Of a stretch of 64,000 nucleotides of DNA, positions 9,962 to 21,950 are shown piece after piece. The stretch covers positions 2,170,001 to 2,234,000 of the forward strand of contig JAEVHH010000001.1 in NCBI GenBank assembly GCA_017607445.1, in the 5' to 3' direction. The stretch comes from Histoplasma ohiense (lineage: Eukaryota > Ascomycota > Eurotiomycetes > Onygenales > Ajellomycetaceae). The stretch's first letter is position 1. Every line of letters starts with the position of its first letter. The notes beneath the pieces are model-generated. The model did no database searches, was not told where the DNA came from, and saw only the letters and a list, made by a program, of their open reading frames with translations. Made by a program: the position numbers and the translations under genes.

Positions 9962-11578
9962 TTATGGAAGCCCTGCAATCCAGGTTGGTATAATCACCTT
10001 GTGTTGAAGGAATGAGGTATAGCTAGACTCATCCTCTGAGTAAGGGGCGTAAGGGACTTCTCCATTATACATTTGGTCAATCCACCAGATCTCTTCTTTT
10101 TTCAAATATTCCTCAATTGCCCTTTGGAAGTTGATACTTGATGCGCTGTTTGGTTCCTCCTCATCATCATGGGGTGCAAGAAAATGACTGTCAATATCAT
10201 CGACATGATCCGATGGTCGCTTCCCAGGGTTCTGAGCTTTAACAGCGCCGTCGCAAAAGTCTCCAGCCGCTCTCGTATTGAATTGTGATGGAGATGAGAC
10301 AGGTTTGTTGTCAGTCAACGAATGTCTAGTTGGTGGATGGCTCCGTTGTCAGCTGTTTGACTTCGATGTGTTGTTGTCTTCGCGGACGAAGGCGCTCCAC
10401 ATGGGACCAAGTGGGAATTCGCGTCGACCTGACTTCACAAAATTCTGGAACCGTATAAACAAGGACGCCATGAGATTGTGCACATCCAAAAGCAGGGGCG
10501 ATGGGTCTTCGACGCCATTCGAAGCAAAATTAACATAATGGACAGCAGTTGGGATAGTACGTTCGATTCCCGCGTGATGCTCCGACACTGGAAGAATCGA
10601 TATCTGGTCGTCGCTGATGCGTCGAGGGACCCAATGGCGCATCCGGTGTTCCTCCTCGAGAATGAGCCATTCAAATCCCATGACCATCCTTTCCCGGTTT
10701 TGAAGAGCATGATCATAATCGCGACGCAGAAGTGGTCTGTTGACGTCATTCACGTTGGAGTAGGACAACTTAAAGTACGCTTGATCATATCTCAATTCGA
10801 TCTCATCCAGAAGGAGTAGTAAATTCCGTAATTCATTGCCATCCTGCGCCGCGCATTGATCCCATACATCGTCGAACTGTTTTTTTGAAAGTAGAATCGC
10901 AAGTACAAGCCATGCAAAAACCCCTGAGGCACCATCGGTTAGTAAGCACATCCGCTTGGGAATTATATACGCTGCAATGCAGTTGGAGGCCGCAGTGCAC
11001 CTATCCTTTGCAATAAACTGGGCACCCGTGAGCTCGCATGAATGTCCGGATCGTTGAATAAGTCGGGATTTGTATTCCGAAGAACTCAGGGGAGCCCTAG
11101 AGCTCTTGGGAGAGAGCGTAAAATTGTCCTCACCGTTGAGTGTGTTTACTGTCGCAACCATAGAGTTGTATGCTCGGGTCAGAAGAGTATCGTCGTAATG
11201 GCTCTGCGACTTCTGTGGCGATCCAGTGACGCAAAACATGGCATTTATGCCCCAATCGAACCCTCGCTTCAGATTATTGAAGTAAGCCAAGTTCCCATTA
11301 GACACCGCAGTGCATGTGTGTTCCAAGAACTGCTGCGCCCTTGATGACTCATTCATATATTGCGCGACACTCTCAAGGTAAGATATCTCAATACGGCTGC
11401 CAGGGTGCAGTGACTCTTGGGATGAGATGAACCTGTTGAAGTGATTGGTATCCTGTAGTTAGGCATTCTTCGCATCCTGGAGGACTGAACCGTCGCTGGA
11501 TTGGAAGAGTTTTTCGGAGTCTAGTTTGGAGCGGTCGGCAAAACTGGGTGGAAGCCCAGCAAAGACTGAATCAAACAT
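9962..11578 (-). pseudogene. HNH-nuclease-like gene broken by two in-frame stops
   Basis: One reading frame runs from ATG 11578 (MFDSVFAGLPPS...) to 9962, 538 codons. It is interrupted by TAA at codon 40 (11461-11459) and TGA at codon 410 (10351-10349). All three segments are in the same frame, so no frameshift is needed. Around residue 181 is an HNH-type start (CELTG), followed by C...A-Y-IIPK at about 194-208, where fungal HNH proteins have His in place of Tyr204. The rest is acidic and helical with a conserved-looking end (EEYLKKEEIWWIDQM...PYSEDES). Neither stop lies in an obvious intron: the first has a CTAAC...CAG-like 3' side but no donor at a normal distance, and the second has no in-phase GT/AG pair. 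Both stops are one C-to-T change from sense (CAA, CGA). Most likely a decayed accessory gene; the family call is tentative. Confidence 0.6.
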
Positions 11579-13085
11579 AGTTATTATTTGCTGGCTGCAC
11601 TCATGTAGATAATTAGCCTAGGAGCGAATGAAGGCACTGAAACAGTTTATCCAGGGCTGACCAGTGAAACACGAAGACGTGACAGCCAAGTCCTATAAAC
11701 AACGATCCATCACACACGAGATGTGATGCTGCTTCCTGTCGCTGCTTACTGGCTTTACTTAAGCTGAGATTGATCAAACAGTAATCGAAAAGGGGGACAA
11801 GCTCTCTCGAACATCACGCTGATTGCGGAGGAGGAATGATGATGGTGGATGCATGTTAGTTCGAAGGCAAATCAAGCCTAATCTGGTTAGGCGAGGCGTG
11901 GCGCCATCGCCGATCAAGCCGCGCTAGACCGCATTGAACGCGGACAGCTAAAGCAACTGTGATAGAGATGATTACAAATAAAAAGATTAAGCTTTCCAAT
12001 TCTAAGAGTAATAGCTGTCACTGTGTTTAAATACTTCTGTACATTTGAGATCTTTATACAAATTATCTAATTATATTGATCGAAGTACTTGCACTGCTCA
12101 CTCTTGATCATTGTAACTAGTTATTGCAATCATTGCAATCAGTTATATGACTTAGTATATTATTTGATCTAAAGGGTTATTCTCGTTCTATGTTCTTCTT
12201 ACTTCTTGTTCAATAAGTCTTGAGCCATGCGGCCCATGCCGCAGGTTCATAACAGCTTCTAATGAGTATATAGATGATCTTTATATTATAGATAGTTAGA
12301 TATAACTAATAATGATTATTAACTAATTTTGAAGTTTGCAATATTCAAAATAATTCCATTACAGTGCGAATTGCTTTACACTGTGGCGCACTCACTAATG
12401 AGAGGTAGTGATCTTGTGTCTGTCAACCAATCACAGAGTTTATAACTAATTATGCCGCCCTTCACCAACTAACAGCAAGCTCATCGACGATCTTCCAGAA
12501 AACTGAATAAAATAAAGGATTGGACCTTGGTTATGGCAAAAGCTCCTGCTTTTATTCTTTTTGCAATGTGAAAAGTGGATGGCATCGGCTTTGTGGGACA
12601 GTGAGTTGGACATATCAACAATTGACCGACAATGGGATACATACCAGGCGAAATTAATAGAGTGGCAGAACGGCACAACATTTGCAGCATGCGATGATGA
12701 CGCAGCAAAAGCAACACTCCCAGTCTAGTGTCTTCCTAAACGCCGGATAGAACTACCTCTTGTTCCATCCCACCACACAGCGTTAGCACGTGGTGGATGC
12801 TGGAGATCGACAGCTGGACACACAAAATGCACGGTGTTGCGAAGAGCAAAAGTATTGGCGAATCGATGCCAGAATGGATATCAAACTACGGCCTAGGGTA
12901 CTGTGGATCTCGGCTTCCTGCGTCACGGCACGTCGATCTGGGATGTTTACTACTGGCCCATCCCGGCCGTGAATATCGGTATCCCATTGTTATTTGACTG
13001 TGGTTTTGAGGGATAAAAAGGAATAGGAATCACCATGTCGATTGGTCTTCTTTAATTCGGTGTTTTCGCTCTAAACGCTGCGGAC
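11579..13085. promoter_or_regulatory. Island right border and phoD upstream region
   Basis: No supportable gene. The part 11940-12420 is AT-rich (second island border) with short direct repeats such as TTGCAATCA near 12120-12145. The part 12430-13085 returns to normal composition and should contain the phosphatase promoter, including a CACGTG box at 12787. Confidence 0.5.
12787..12792. promoter_or_regulatory. CACGTG box upstream of PhoD-type phosphatase
   Basis: CACGTG in the context AGCACGTGGTGG, 294 bases before the phosphatase ATG. This is the core site of Pho4/NUC-1/PalcA-type bHLH factors that induce phosphate-scavenging genes. Placement fits; function is inference. Confidence 0.45.
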
Positions 13086-15374
13086 ATGGCTTTTCTTAAA
13101 GTTGCCCTGGCGGGGCTCTGGCTGAGCTCAATTGCATCTGCGTCATTCTCCTCCAATTTAAGTATGTTGTCTCCTTCGTGCTATGCATAGTATATGTGTC
13201 TACGCAATTTCCTCTATTCGGTGACCCGGAACTCTTTTAGATCATTGGCTAATACCAACTGCCAGACTACCGCTCTCCTTCCCATAATCACCCTGATCTT
13301 GGAATTGCCATTAACAAGGTTCAAAAGCGGAATGTCCAATCTTCTCCATTTAAACCCGAGGAGCTTCACTTCACTCATAATGTTGCTTCTGGAGATCCTT
13401 ACCCCCATTCGGTGATCCTCTGGACCCGAATCTCACCCACGAAGGAGAGCAGCGGTTCCAACGTGACTGTGAGCGGGACAGCACCCCTGTATGACCATGA
13501 CAACGACAAATACGTTGCAGTTTCTACTGCACCAGTTTGCGTGGAGTACAAGGTGGCCAAGGATGACAAGATGAGGAGAGTTGTCACCGATGGAGAAGTT
13601 TGGACTTCCTCCGATGTTGACTATACGGTCAAGGTATATATGTACAGCCCTATTGAGATCCTGTCTGCACATCATACGCTGACCTGCTGTGACAAAGGTT
13701 GAAGCAACTGACCTCAAGCCATACACGACTTACTATTATCAATTTACAGTTTGTGACTCGAAGAACTCTTCCCCTATTGGGCGCACCAAAACAACCCCCA
13801 GAAAATTCGACAGAGTGAGGAAGGATATCAATCTCTCTGTCTTCTCTTGTTCCAACTATCGTAAGTTAGCCAATACCATTACTTCCAGTATTTATGCCTT
13901 TCCTGACTTGCGACGGTAGCCCAGGGGTTTTTCAATGCTTACGGAAATGCTGCCCGCAAGGACACTGCCGACTACGTTGTCCACCTTGGTGACTATATTT
14001 ATGAATACAAAGAGGGTGAGCACTTACTTCTTATATGGTAGATATCAAGATTCCAAAACCTGACCTGATATGCTATAAAGGTGGCTACGGATGGGGATGG
14101 TTCATGGATCGCATTCCACAGCCTTCAGATCACAATGTCAAGACCTTGTATGTCTTTCACGCTCTCTTTGTTTCAGACCCATACTTTATTTATTCTAACC
14201 CACCTGGCAGACTCGATTATCGCATGAGATACGCTAGTTACCGTACTGACGCTGACCTCATTTACTCGCATCAACATTTCCCTTGGATTACCGTTTGGGA
14301 TGACCATGGTAAGGCCAATCACTTTTCGACTGTAGCAATCTCTAACTAACCAGTTGTTTCTTTGCAGAGGTGGAAGACAACATCTGGAAGGCCGGCTCAT
14401 CCAAAATGAACAACACGGAAGAATCCTTCATCAAGGCCGGTGGAATTTCCATTGACCAATCTAAAGCCAACGCCGTCCGTGCTCATTTCGAGTGGATGCC
14501 TATCCGTCAGGTCGACATGGATGACAACCTTCGTATCTGGCGCAATTTCGAGATTGGCGATCTATTCAGCCTTATCATGCTTGATACCCGTGTCTATGAT
14601 CGCTCCATCACCGATGTTACCTGGAATAGAGAGTACCTCGACGAGATCCGTGATGAGCAATCCCGCTCTCTGTTAGGGCCCCGCCAGGAGACGTGGTTCT
14701 ACCGCCAGCTCCGAGAATCTGCCAAGCGAAGAACCAAATGGAGAATCGTCGGCCAGCAAGTCCTCATCTCTGACATCAGCTACGCCGATTCTAAGCCAGA
14801 AACGCCCTATAACGCTGACGCCTGGGATGGATACCGGGCCAACAAAAATCGAACCCTCGCAACGATTCTCAACAACAAAATCGACAATACCATTTTTCTT
14901 GCTGGTGATACTCATGCTTCCTACGTCTCTGACCTCGTCTACACCGGCCATGGTGAATACGATTCCAAATCCGGATCCGGAGCCATCGGTGTTGAGTTTG
15001 GTGGCTCCGGCGTCACCTCCCCCGGCCCCGTCGGCCAAAACGGCACTCTAGCCAAGGGAGCCGAACAGTCGAAGACGTTTGTCAAGAACAGCACTCCCCT
15101 GCAATGGCAAGATTCTTATTATCGTGGCTACTACGAACTCAAGATCAACCATGAGCGCGTCATTGCGGATTTTTTTGGTGTTCCTGACATCCGCACACGC
15201 AACGGAAAAGAAATCAAACTTGCGACGTTTGAGGTTCTGGACGGTGCGAATAAGCTCACTAGAAATGAGAAGGGAGAACCTGTTGTTGGGCAGGCCGTTG
15301 GTGGGGCACTTAAGCATGGCGAAGTTCATCCGGATGCTGCTGTGATTGTAGATACCATGAAGAAAGAGAATTAG
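13086..15374 (+). CDS. Secreted PhoD-type alkaline phosphatase/phosphodiesterase
   Basis: Metallophosphoesterase of the PhoD family, expected to release phosphate from phosphomono- or diesters outside the cell. Seven exons: 13086-13161, 13266-13633, 13698-13860, 13920-14015, 14081-14147, 14211-14308, 14368-15374, giving 624 residues with phase kept at every junction. Residues 1-19 (MAFLKVALAGLWLSSIASA) form a signal peptide. Family motifs in order: HNVASGDPYPHSVILWTR, CSNYPQGFFNAYGNAA, HLGDYIYEY (metal ligand Asp), VWDDHEVEDN, MLDTRVYDRS, GPRQETWFYRQL, WRIVGQQVLIS and IFLAGDTHASYVSDL (metal ligands). Exon 2 must start at 13266: an earlier acceptor would bring in a stop. A CACGTG box lies upstream, consistent with phosphate control. 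It stands alone between the HNH island and a hypothetical gene. Confidence 0.93.
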
Positions 15375-16659
15375 GTAGGAGGTATCCAGAGAATCATGGT
15401 TGGAGAGAAAACATATTACATATCCGATATTTTTGCATATAACTAGTTATATGTACTGTACATAGGTTCTTTGTTGACAAAATTCTCACTTCTGGGACAC
15501 AGTTGAATAATTATAGTTTTCTCATGTTTATTTAATCAAGCTGATGACGAAATTATTTCATGTAGCATGATGCCTATGTTTCTACATAGCTGTTCCAGCT
15601 CGGTTTTTGTTGTGTTGTAAGCAGTTTAAACTGATCATCGGAGGAAGCAGTTCTATCCACACCATCTCGGCTAAACCTATAGAACTAAAATTGCCGTTGA
15701 TTGGCCTCATGGCGTCGAATGCGCCTTTCAGGCACAGTACATACATACTCTTCTTCTGGCGTGGGTAGCGTATACATATGCAGGGGAAATTGAGGTAAGG
15801 TAAAAGGAATCCTGGCAAGAATTAGCTTGAGTCTGACTTCGTACCTCAGTAGGGAAATACTGAGGGATCACTGCCTTTGTGCAATAGCGCTGCTGCTTAA
15901 ACTGCGTCCTCTGTATGTGTGTTATCTTTGAATAGACCCAAAAAGCCATTGTGGCTTGGGTTGTCTATTCTATAGAAGTGGTACAGATTCTTTCGTATAG
16001 GCTTCTTTGACCATGCACTCCACCACCAAGAATTTCTCTCCAGCCAACAGGCCACATTTCAAAAAGCATACGGAGTACCTAGCAACTAATCCTTTGTGTC
16101 TTGCTCTCGACACTCTAGGGGTGAATGGCTTGCGAATATTCATAGCGCCATTTTTTGCGCTTGGGCATTCTGGACGCCGAGGACTTCTTGGAGAATCGAG
16201 GTTTGCCAAAATAAAACAGATAAACTCGACCGAATATGTTTCTGGAGCAATACCCTTGGATGCGCCACATGAGCAACTCTGGAACCAAATAGACACATCG
16301 GCCGTGCTGCTCTGGATCGCATACTTGCCAGTGCTTGATGCCTTGCATAACATGGCTGTAGCATCTCGTCTCTGGATTGGACGGCTGGCGATGGTGGCTG
16401 TAGTTTGGTCATGAGGATACGCCCTCTTTTCAGGGTGTTTGCGACAAAAGCCGAGAAAGCCACAATTGAATTCATGTCTGGCTCGCGGTGGCGGCTGCAG
16501 TTGCTGCTGTGTTGTCGCAGCAGTTGGAGATATATATCTGCAGTGCCTGTCTTCACTCTCCCTCTCCCAAAAGAAAAACCTCGTTGGCAGCCTCTATACA
16601 TTATTCTGTATAGAGGGTTGCTCCACGGCCACGGAGCGCGTACATATTTATAAACCATT
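15375..16659. other. Intergenic region downstream of phoD-like gene
   Basis: About 1.3 kb. Overlapping frames of about 130 codons exist on both strands near 15970-16414, but none matches a family I recognise and they shadow each other. No supportable gene. Confidence 0.4.
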
Positions 16660-17642
16660 ATGCCTTCTGACAGCTCCATTCAACAGTCTCTCATTGATAC
16701 AATTGAGCGATCTTTCTACCGAAAGATCCCATTGAACTCCCAAGAGCCCGAGAGAGAAAAGACCGACCTCCACCCACCAGAGAAAGACTTAGGAATTGAA
16801 ACACACATTTCAGATCACTCATATCAACCGCATCCCATAACCCCGGGGAGACTGGAGAGTACAGACCAGGTTCCGCCACTCATTCCTCGAGAACAGCAGC
16901 ACCACCACAATCACCGCGAAATGTTCGGCCACCCAATCGGTGGGTTAACGTTTATACTCCACTGGGGCTGCGCAGTCCTCACAGTGGCAGCTACAGTTCT
17001 GTTTGGAATCTGGGCTCCCCTAAGCTACCAGGAGACAAAAGAGGCGAACAAAGGCAACGATGAAATGCAGCGTGCCCTAATTCTCTCTGCAGAATCGGCC
17101 AATGAGATAGCGACAAGCGCACTCCTTGCTGCATCACGACAACTACAATTTGCAACTGCGCAGGCCAGTGCCATTAGTAATTTGCAGGAGCAGTTGGCGG
17201 CCTTGGGACAGGTGGCGCTCTTACAATTTTGTAATGCGCAAACAAGAGGGGTGGGTTATAGAAACACCAAATGCTATATTTTGCTTTTGGTAGTGCCCAA
17301 AGCTGCCACGGCTTCAACTATCTTTGCTCACACTCGTATCTTGCAACTTAGGATTTCGCGCCTTGCTCGTCCTTCATTAATTCCGCACAACTTACCAGTC
17401 TGGTTTCCCAGATTGCCACGCCGATTGCCACAATTCCTTTACCAACTGCCTCTGCCGGACCTACTAATTCCTCTCCAGGCCCTGGCGATAACGACAGCGG
17501 TTCACCGAGCGGATCTGGGCTGTCTATTGGCTCCATTCTTGGGATCGTTTTCGGAGGTACAGCTGCTCTAGGGATCGTCACAGGCTACCTAGTCTGGCGG
17601 TACCAGCGGGTGAGATTGTTGGATTCTCGGCGGTATCAATGA
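16660..17642 (+). CDS. Hypothetical protein with two transmembrane segments
   Basis: Not a family I recognise. Proposed exons 16660-17250 and 17352-17642, 293 residues. The N-terminal ~95 residues are polar with a His/Gln patch. TM1 is near residues 105-125 (WGCAVLTVAATVLFGIWAPL). Then comes a helical Ala/Glu/Gln-rich stretch (NEMQRALILSAESANEIATSALLAASR) likely to form a coiled coil, and a Ser/Thr/Pro/Gly-rich linker. TM2 is near residues 255-277 (GSILGIVFGGTAALGIVTGY), ending in a short basic tail. This layout (helical region, S/T/P linker, one TM, basic tail) is common in fungal NLR-accessory and sensor-like membrane proteins, but that is only a resemblance. The intron uses a weak GTGGGT donor; it is chosen because it joins the frame to the second TM in phase. 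Alternative splicing is possible. Confidence 0.55.
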
Positions 17643-20600
17643 AAGGTGGTGCAGAGAGGCCGGTCTTTGCCAGAGCAATGTGATTATATTGGTGAATTGG
17701 ACTGATATCCGTCAGCCGTGAGTATCATATTTCCGTACCTGTTCCCGCCCGTTATCCGATTACCGTGGTTGTATTTGATATGTCTCTGATCAACCGCGAT
17801 TTTATATAGCGATACAACATTGCATACGCGGAAGCCAATCGAACCTCTGTGTCAATAGGGAATCACTGATCAGTCTATAGATCTGGCATATTTCCTTTTA
17901 TAATAACTGCCTTAATGTGGGGTGAGCCAAGTAACATTGGCGCCCTGGTGGGCAGTCTTGAGCCACGATACCAGGAGAAGCCAGTGGAGTATCGATATAT
18001 TAACCCTGGGTGGTTACGGGTGTTGTTATCCTTTAATTATTAAATTCCGATCAGTCACGCGCTGTGAACATGGATCACCGAAAGTTTCGTGATCACTTGG
18101 AGGGTATATGATCGAAACCATTATGCGACTGTCACTTTCGGAAACCCTACCTTATCCCTCCACATTCTCCGACTCATGTGCAGTGAGGGCGTTTGGAAAA
18201 TAAATCCGTCCTATGAAATTCGAGCTAGATTTACACCTAGATAATATGCTGATTGCGACAACATTAGCTAAGTCAAGATGCAAGAGAAGTTGTATGGAGA
18301 TATTGTCACAATATACAGCACTCTAATAAACTTAATGGACTGATATGTATAAATAGAAATAGTGAATAGCAAGGTACTGTACAGTACAAGAGAATAACTG
18401 ACAAATTATCGAATCTGAAATCAAGTTACATGTATACACATATTTGGGCAGCACAAGCTCAACGACATCCATGTCCAGGGTGGAAGAATGAGTGTCCATT
18501 TTGGAGTTGGAATGATTTAAGAGAGAAATAGGGAGGGGAAAGAATGTGATTGTCACAGACACATCCGAAACGCTTGCTAGAATATCATGAGCTGTATAAC
18601 TATTATAAACTCTCGTTTTATATCTTCACTGCTTTTTGGGGGGGGTTTCGCAAAATCGAAGTCATCGCCCAAGAAATTTGAAACAAGTAAGTTCCGCACC
18701 CCTCGGAACGCGCGAAAGAGGGATCGCTGTGTATGTGGTGGGATGATGTCGTGACAACCTGACAAGGGCAAAGTTTGGTGCTTTGTTTTGACTTATCCTG
18801 CACACCCTGCACACCAGAGCCATGGAACGTCATCAGGGGTTAAAGCCAAGGCTAAATTTCGTACCTCAGAAATACCTCTTTTCTGGATCGTCACTATCTT
18901 GCTCTGAGTGAAAACGTGTATTGGAGGGCCGGTATCGAGTAGGTGATATAGCTGTGGTTGTCCGCCTTATGTCTGAATCGAGGTAAATTATCATGTTTTT
19001 TTAACAATTCAAGAAAAGGAAGACCGAAACGAAATCCGAGAAACTCGAGAAAAACAGCTGAAGCTTCAAGATGGCCAGCTTCTAGTTGGAACTGGGGTTC
19101 AGGGGCTGCAGCTGTCCCATTCCTCCATGCTTGGTTGAACCAGCATGACAACCTACAGGACTTGCAGCTTGTGTTCAATTCAGACCAGGCAAGACATTTG
19201 CCGCCATTACATGCAACATCCGTGTGAAATCACACGGGTTGAGTTGAGAAAGCCTGTGGCGTCAGTTTTATTCTTTGTCGGGGAAAGCAGCCAGTCCTCA
19301 AATATTGTAGCCGCAGATCAATAGTACGCCGCGTATGGCTGCTCAAATTTTAGATCAGGGACAAGAAGATGTTTGTTCTCGCGAAATTTCCGTTATGGGT
19401 ACTCGTCGTGCCCTGGTTCTTCATCAACCAATTCTACGCCGAAGTGCGCTCCACAGATTTCCAGCCATCAAGATTTAAACAAGACAAGGCTGAGCGAGGG
19501 CACGATGAGATGGAAAATTTTTTCCAGGGTGTTGGGTTGGTTCTGTTTGAAACCCCTCAGGTCAATGGATTCCCTCCCTTCTCCTCTGTTCCACGGATCA
19601 CAGACCTGGATGGTTTATCGGATTCTATTTTTTATATGTACGGCTCACTCTTGCCGTCCTTTCAACCACAACTCCTCAGGCCCGGCGTGTGGTTTTTGTC
19701 TCCCTAATAAATGGAGATGCAGGCACTAAACACGGATCAAACTCATTGCCCATTATCATTAGCATATTCCGGTGTCTCCTGATGAAGTGCATCGTATTGG
19801 CATTGCTATGTTCTGGAGAAATTAGATCGGATCCTTCAAAATATGGGCTATTCTCTCTCTTGCTTCTTTGCGCGCGCTTTTGATATATGAACCCGCCGGA
19901 TTGCACCATAAATACCTTTGTAGAAAGTACATATTGACCTTAACTATGTCAAAAGCGGCCTGCACTTACTGTTGCTCCACACAATTTTGTAACGATGGCT
20001 GAGAGGAAGATTTCAATTCCTCCGCGTCAATTAGATGGAAAAGTTGCATCCCTCTGAAAGCCAGCTGTTATCCGCCACTATCCCGGTGGCTGTAAAAAGC
20101 AACGAGTATTGTGCCTTGTGCAATTCTCGCACTGGTGCATCTGAATGACTTGGCTCAGAACGCCATCTCCAAAAGCCGGGGCCACTGTAGCCAGCCAAGA
20201 GCAAGAGATGGAGCTGATCCCAGCGGGTATAACCGCGGTGGTGGCCCAAGCACTCTGTTCTAGCCAACCTAGCATATGGAACGCTCAGTGTCGAAGAAAA
20301 GAAAGGTGTTTGAGCCCTTTTGTAACTTGTCATCCCGGCAGACTCATGTATACAGTACAAGTTGCGGTGATCCCTCTGGATGGCGAAGGATAATGTCGGC
20401 CTCGAAAAGAGTTCTCAGCAGCAGCGAGCAATAGAAATGTGCTCAACGGACACAGAAAACAGCCACTGCGCTACAGATCCCTGTGTCGTGATCCTTTAAT
20501 CGGTAGCTTTGTGCCAATGAGAATGGAGAGTTTGAGGCTTTGGTCAGCCCTTCTGCCCAGGGATGGGAAAGGAGAACAGAGATGCCATCGCAGGGAAAAA

Positions 20601-21011
20601 GCAAACAAAACACTAGGAGCTTCTCCACAACTCTGAATGATCGCTGATTCTTTTGTCTTCTTATTTAAATCATTGACCGCTCACTCCAAAGTCCATTCTC
20701 CTTCTCGATGAGCTCTCGGAATCTGCTTGAAACCCCTTGCCCCGACGGGCAGACGGTCGCCAACGCCTCGCATTGTTCCCCGCAATCTCACGCACTTCAG
20801 AGCAGGCTGTCATTGCCCTTGTTCTATTCAAACGCAACTCCCTTGCAGTCTCCGCATGCTCCTCCTGAGTTGTCTCCTCACATACATGAGAATGCCCACT
20901 CAAGGTCGATGCGCAATCCTTTCAAATCACCACCCCCTCACACCTTTCTTTTATCTATGACTCTCTCCCCTTATTCCAGTTAGCCAAGTCCAGAGACCAT
21001 GAATTATCATA
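17643..21011. other. Long gene-poor region
   Basis: About 3.4 kb without a supportable gene. AT-rich patches occur around 18200-18450. One plus-strand frame at 19369-19707 (112 codons) begins with a hydrophobic, signal-like stretch (MFVLAKFPLWVLVVPWFFIN), but it has no cysteines, overlaps another frame, and lacks any family signature. Confidence 0.4.
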
Positions 21012-21950
21012 ATGAATGGCCAGTGGGGTAGAAGTCTGGTCTTGCCGCAACATCAGTGCGCTTTCACATTTTCCGCCTCACTCGTCATGCCACGCCGTCT
21101 GTCATTCTCTCCCCAATGCTCCCCGCCTACCCCGGATGGGAGTCACTCGAAACGTCCTCGCCCACTGGCTGATGTGGATGGTGAGGGTTCGGGAGACCAG
21201 CAGAAAAAGAAACGTCGTCTGCGTCTCGTTCTCGTCACCTCCCGACTCAGCTCCCCGTTCTCCTCACCCCCAACTCATATCGTCGCTCGGGGCTCGTCAA
21301 AGATTGCTATATGGGCGAAGCAGAAGGCGCTAGGTCGTAGCTTGTTAAGGAAGGCTGCCATTATGAACCGGATTCGAAAACACGCCCGAGCCAGCTGCAA
21401 CAAAGACCCGAGCCAGCTCTACATAGTGAGACAGATGATTATTTTTTTCAGCCGTTCTAATTCATTTTGTGGAACTGCTGAATCCGCACTGTGCACGAAC
21501 CCTCCGGGCCCCCGGGACAGTTCTACATGGACAGCTGGGGAATGCCGAAGAGCTACGAGCCCGTCCAATTTGCTGAACGAACATTTACCACCATGTAATT
21601 CTCCGTCACCGCCGTCCACCCCACGTCGCCAATATATTCCGCTGCCCCCATCGCCTTTATATTTAACAAATTATGATATTTTCGATAACGAAGATGGATA
21701 CTTTGATAGTGACAGCGATACGGAGACAGAAGGCGACGGAAGGAACAGTCGAGTGTACAGTGATTTTAACATTCTAGAGCCTTCTGAGTCGGTTCTCGAT
21801 GATCACGATGCGATTGCTAGTTTTGACAGTCTCACTTTTGGCTCCCAGTTCCTATTGACGGAAATGCTCACAGAAGATGAAAAATCAATTGGGATTCGTT
21901 TGGAACAAAAACGACAAAAGGAAGTGTCATTTGTGCACTTCGGGTTTTGA
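21012..21950 (+). CDS. Conserved hypothetical nuclear-type protein
   Basis: Single-exon frame of 312 residues without a named domain. The probable true core starts at the internal methionine of MPRRLSFSPQ (21087), because the preceding 25 residues look like translated leader. It then shows a strongly basic block (QQKKKRRLRLVLVTSRLSSPFSSPPTHI), a basic helix (KIAIWAKQKALGRSLLRKAAIMNRIRKHA), a proline-rich segment, and an acidic end (DIFDNEDGYFDSDSDTETEGD, then YSDFNILEPSESV). I recall similar basic-then-acidic proteins in Eurotiomycetes, without known function. A 26-base GTGAGA...TTTTTTTCAG stretch at 21426-21451 looks like a mini-intron but is shorter than any normal fungal intron and stays open. 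The role is unknown; nuclear location is inferred from the basic runs. Confidence 0.65.
   Translation: MNGQWGRSLVLPQHQCAFTFSASLVMPRRLSFSPQCSPPTPDGSHSKRPRPLADVDGEGSGDQQKKKRRLRLVLVTSRLSSPFSSPPTHIVARGSSKIAIWAKQKALGRSLLRKAAIMNRIRKHARASCNKDPSQLYIVRQMIIFFSRSNSFCGTAESALCTNPPGPRDSSTWTAGECRRATSPSNLLNEHLPPCNSPSPPSTPRRQYIPLPPSPLYLTNYDIFDNEDGYFDSDSDTETEGDGRNSRVYSDFNILEPSESVLDDHDAIASFDSLTFGSQFLLTEMLTEDEKSIGIRLEQKRQKEVSFVHFGF

Noticed and set aside
10555..10580. tRNA B-box-like GTTCGATTCC
   Set aside because: Lies in the HNH frame; no A-box, acceptor stem or cloverleaf around it.
21426..21451. 26-base GTGAGA...TTTTTTTCAG mini-intron
   Set aside because: Too short for spliceosomal introns in fungi, and the frame stays open without it.
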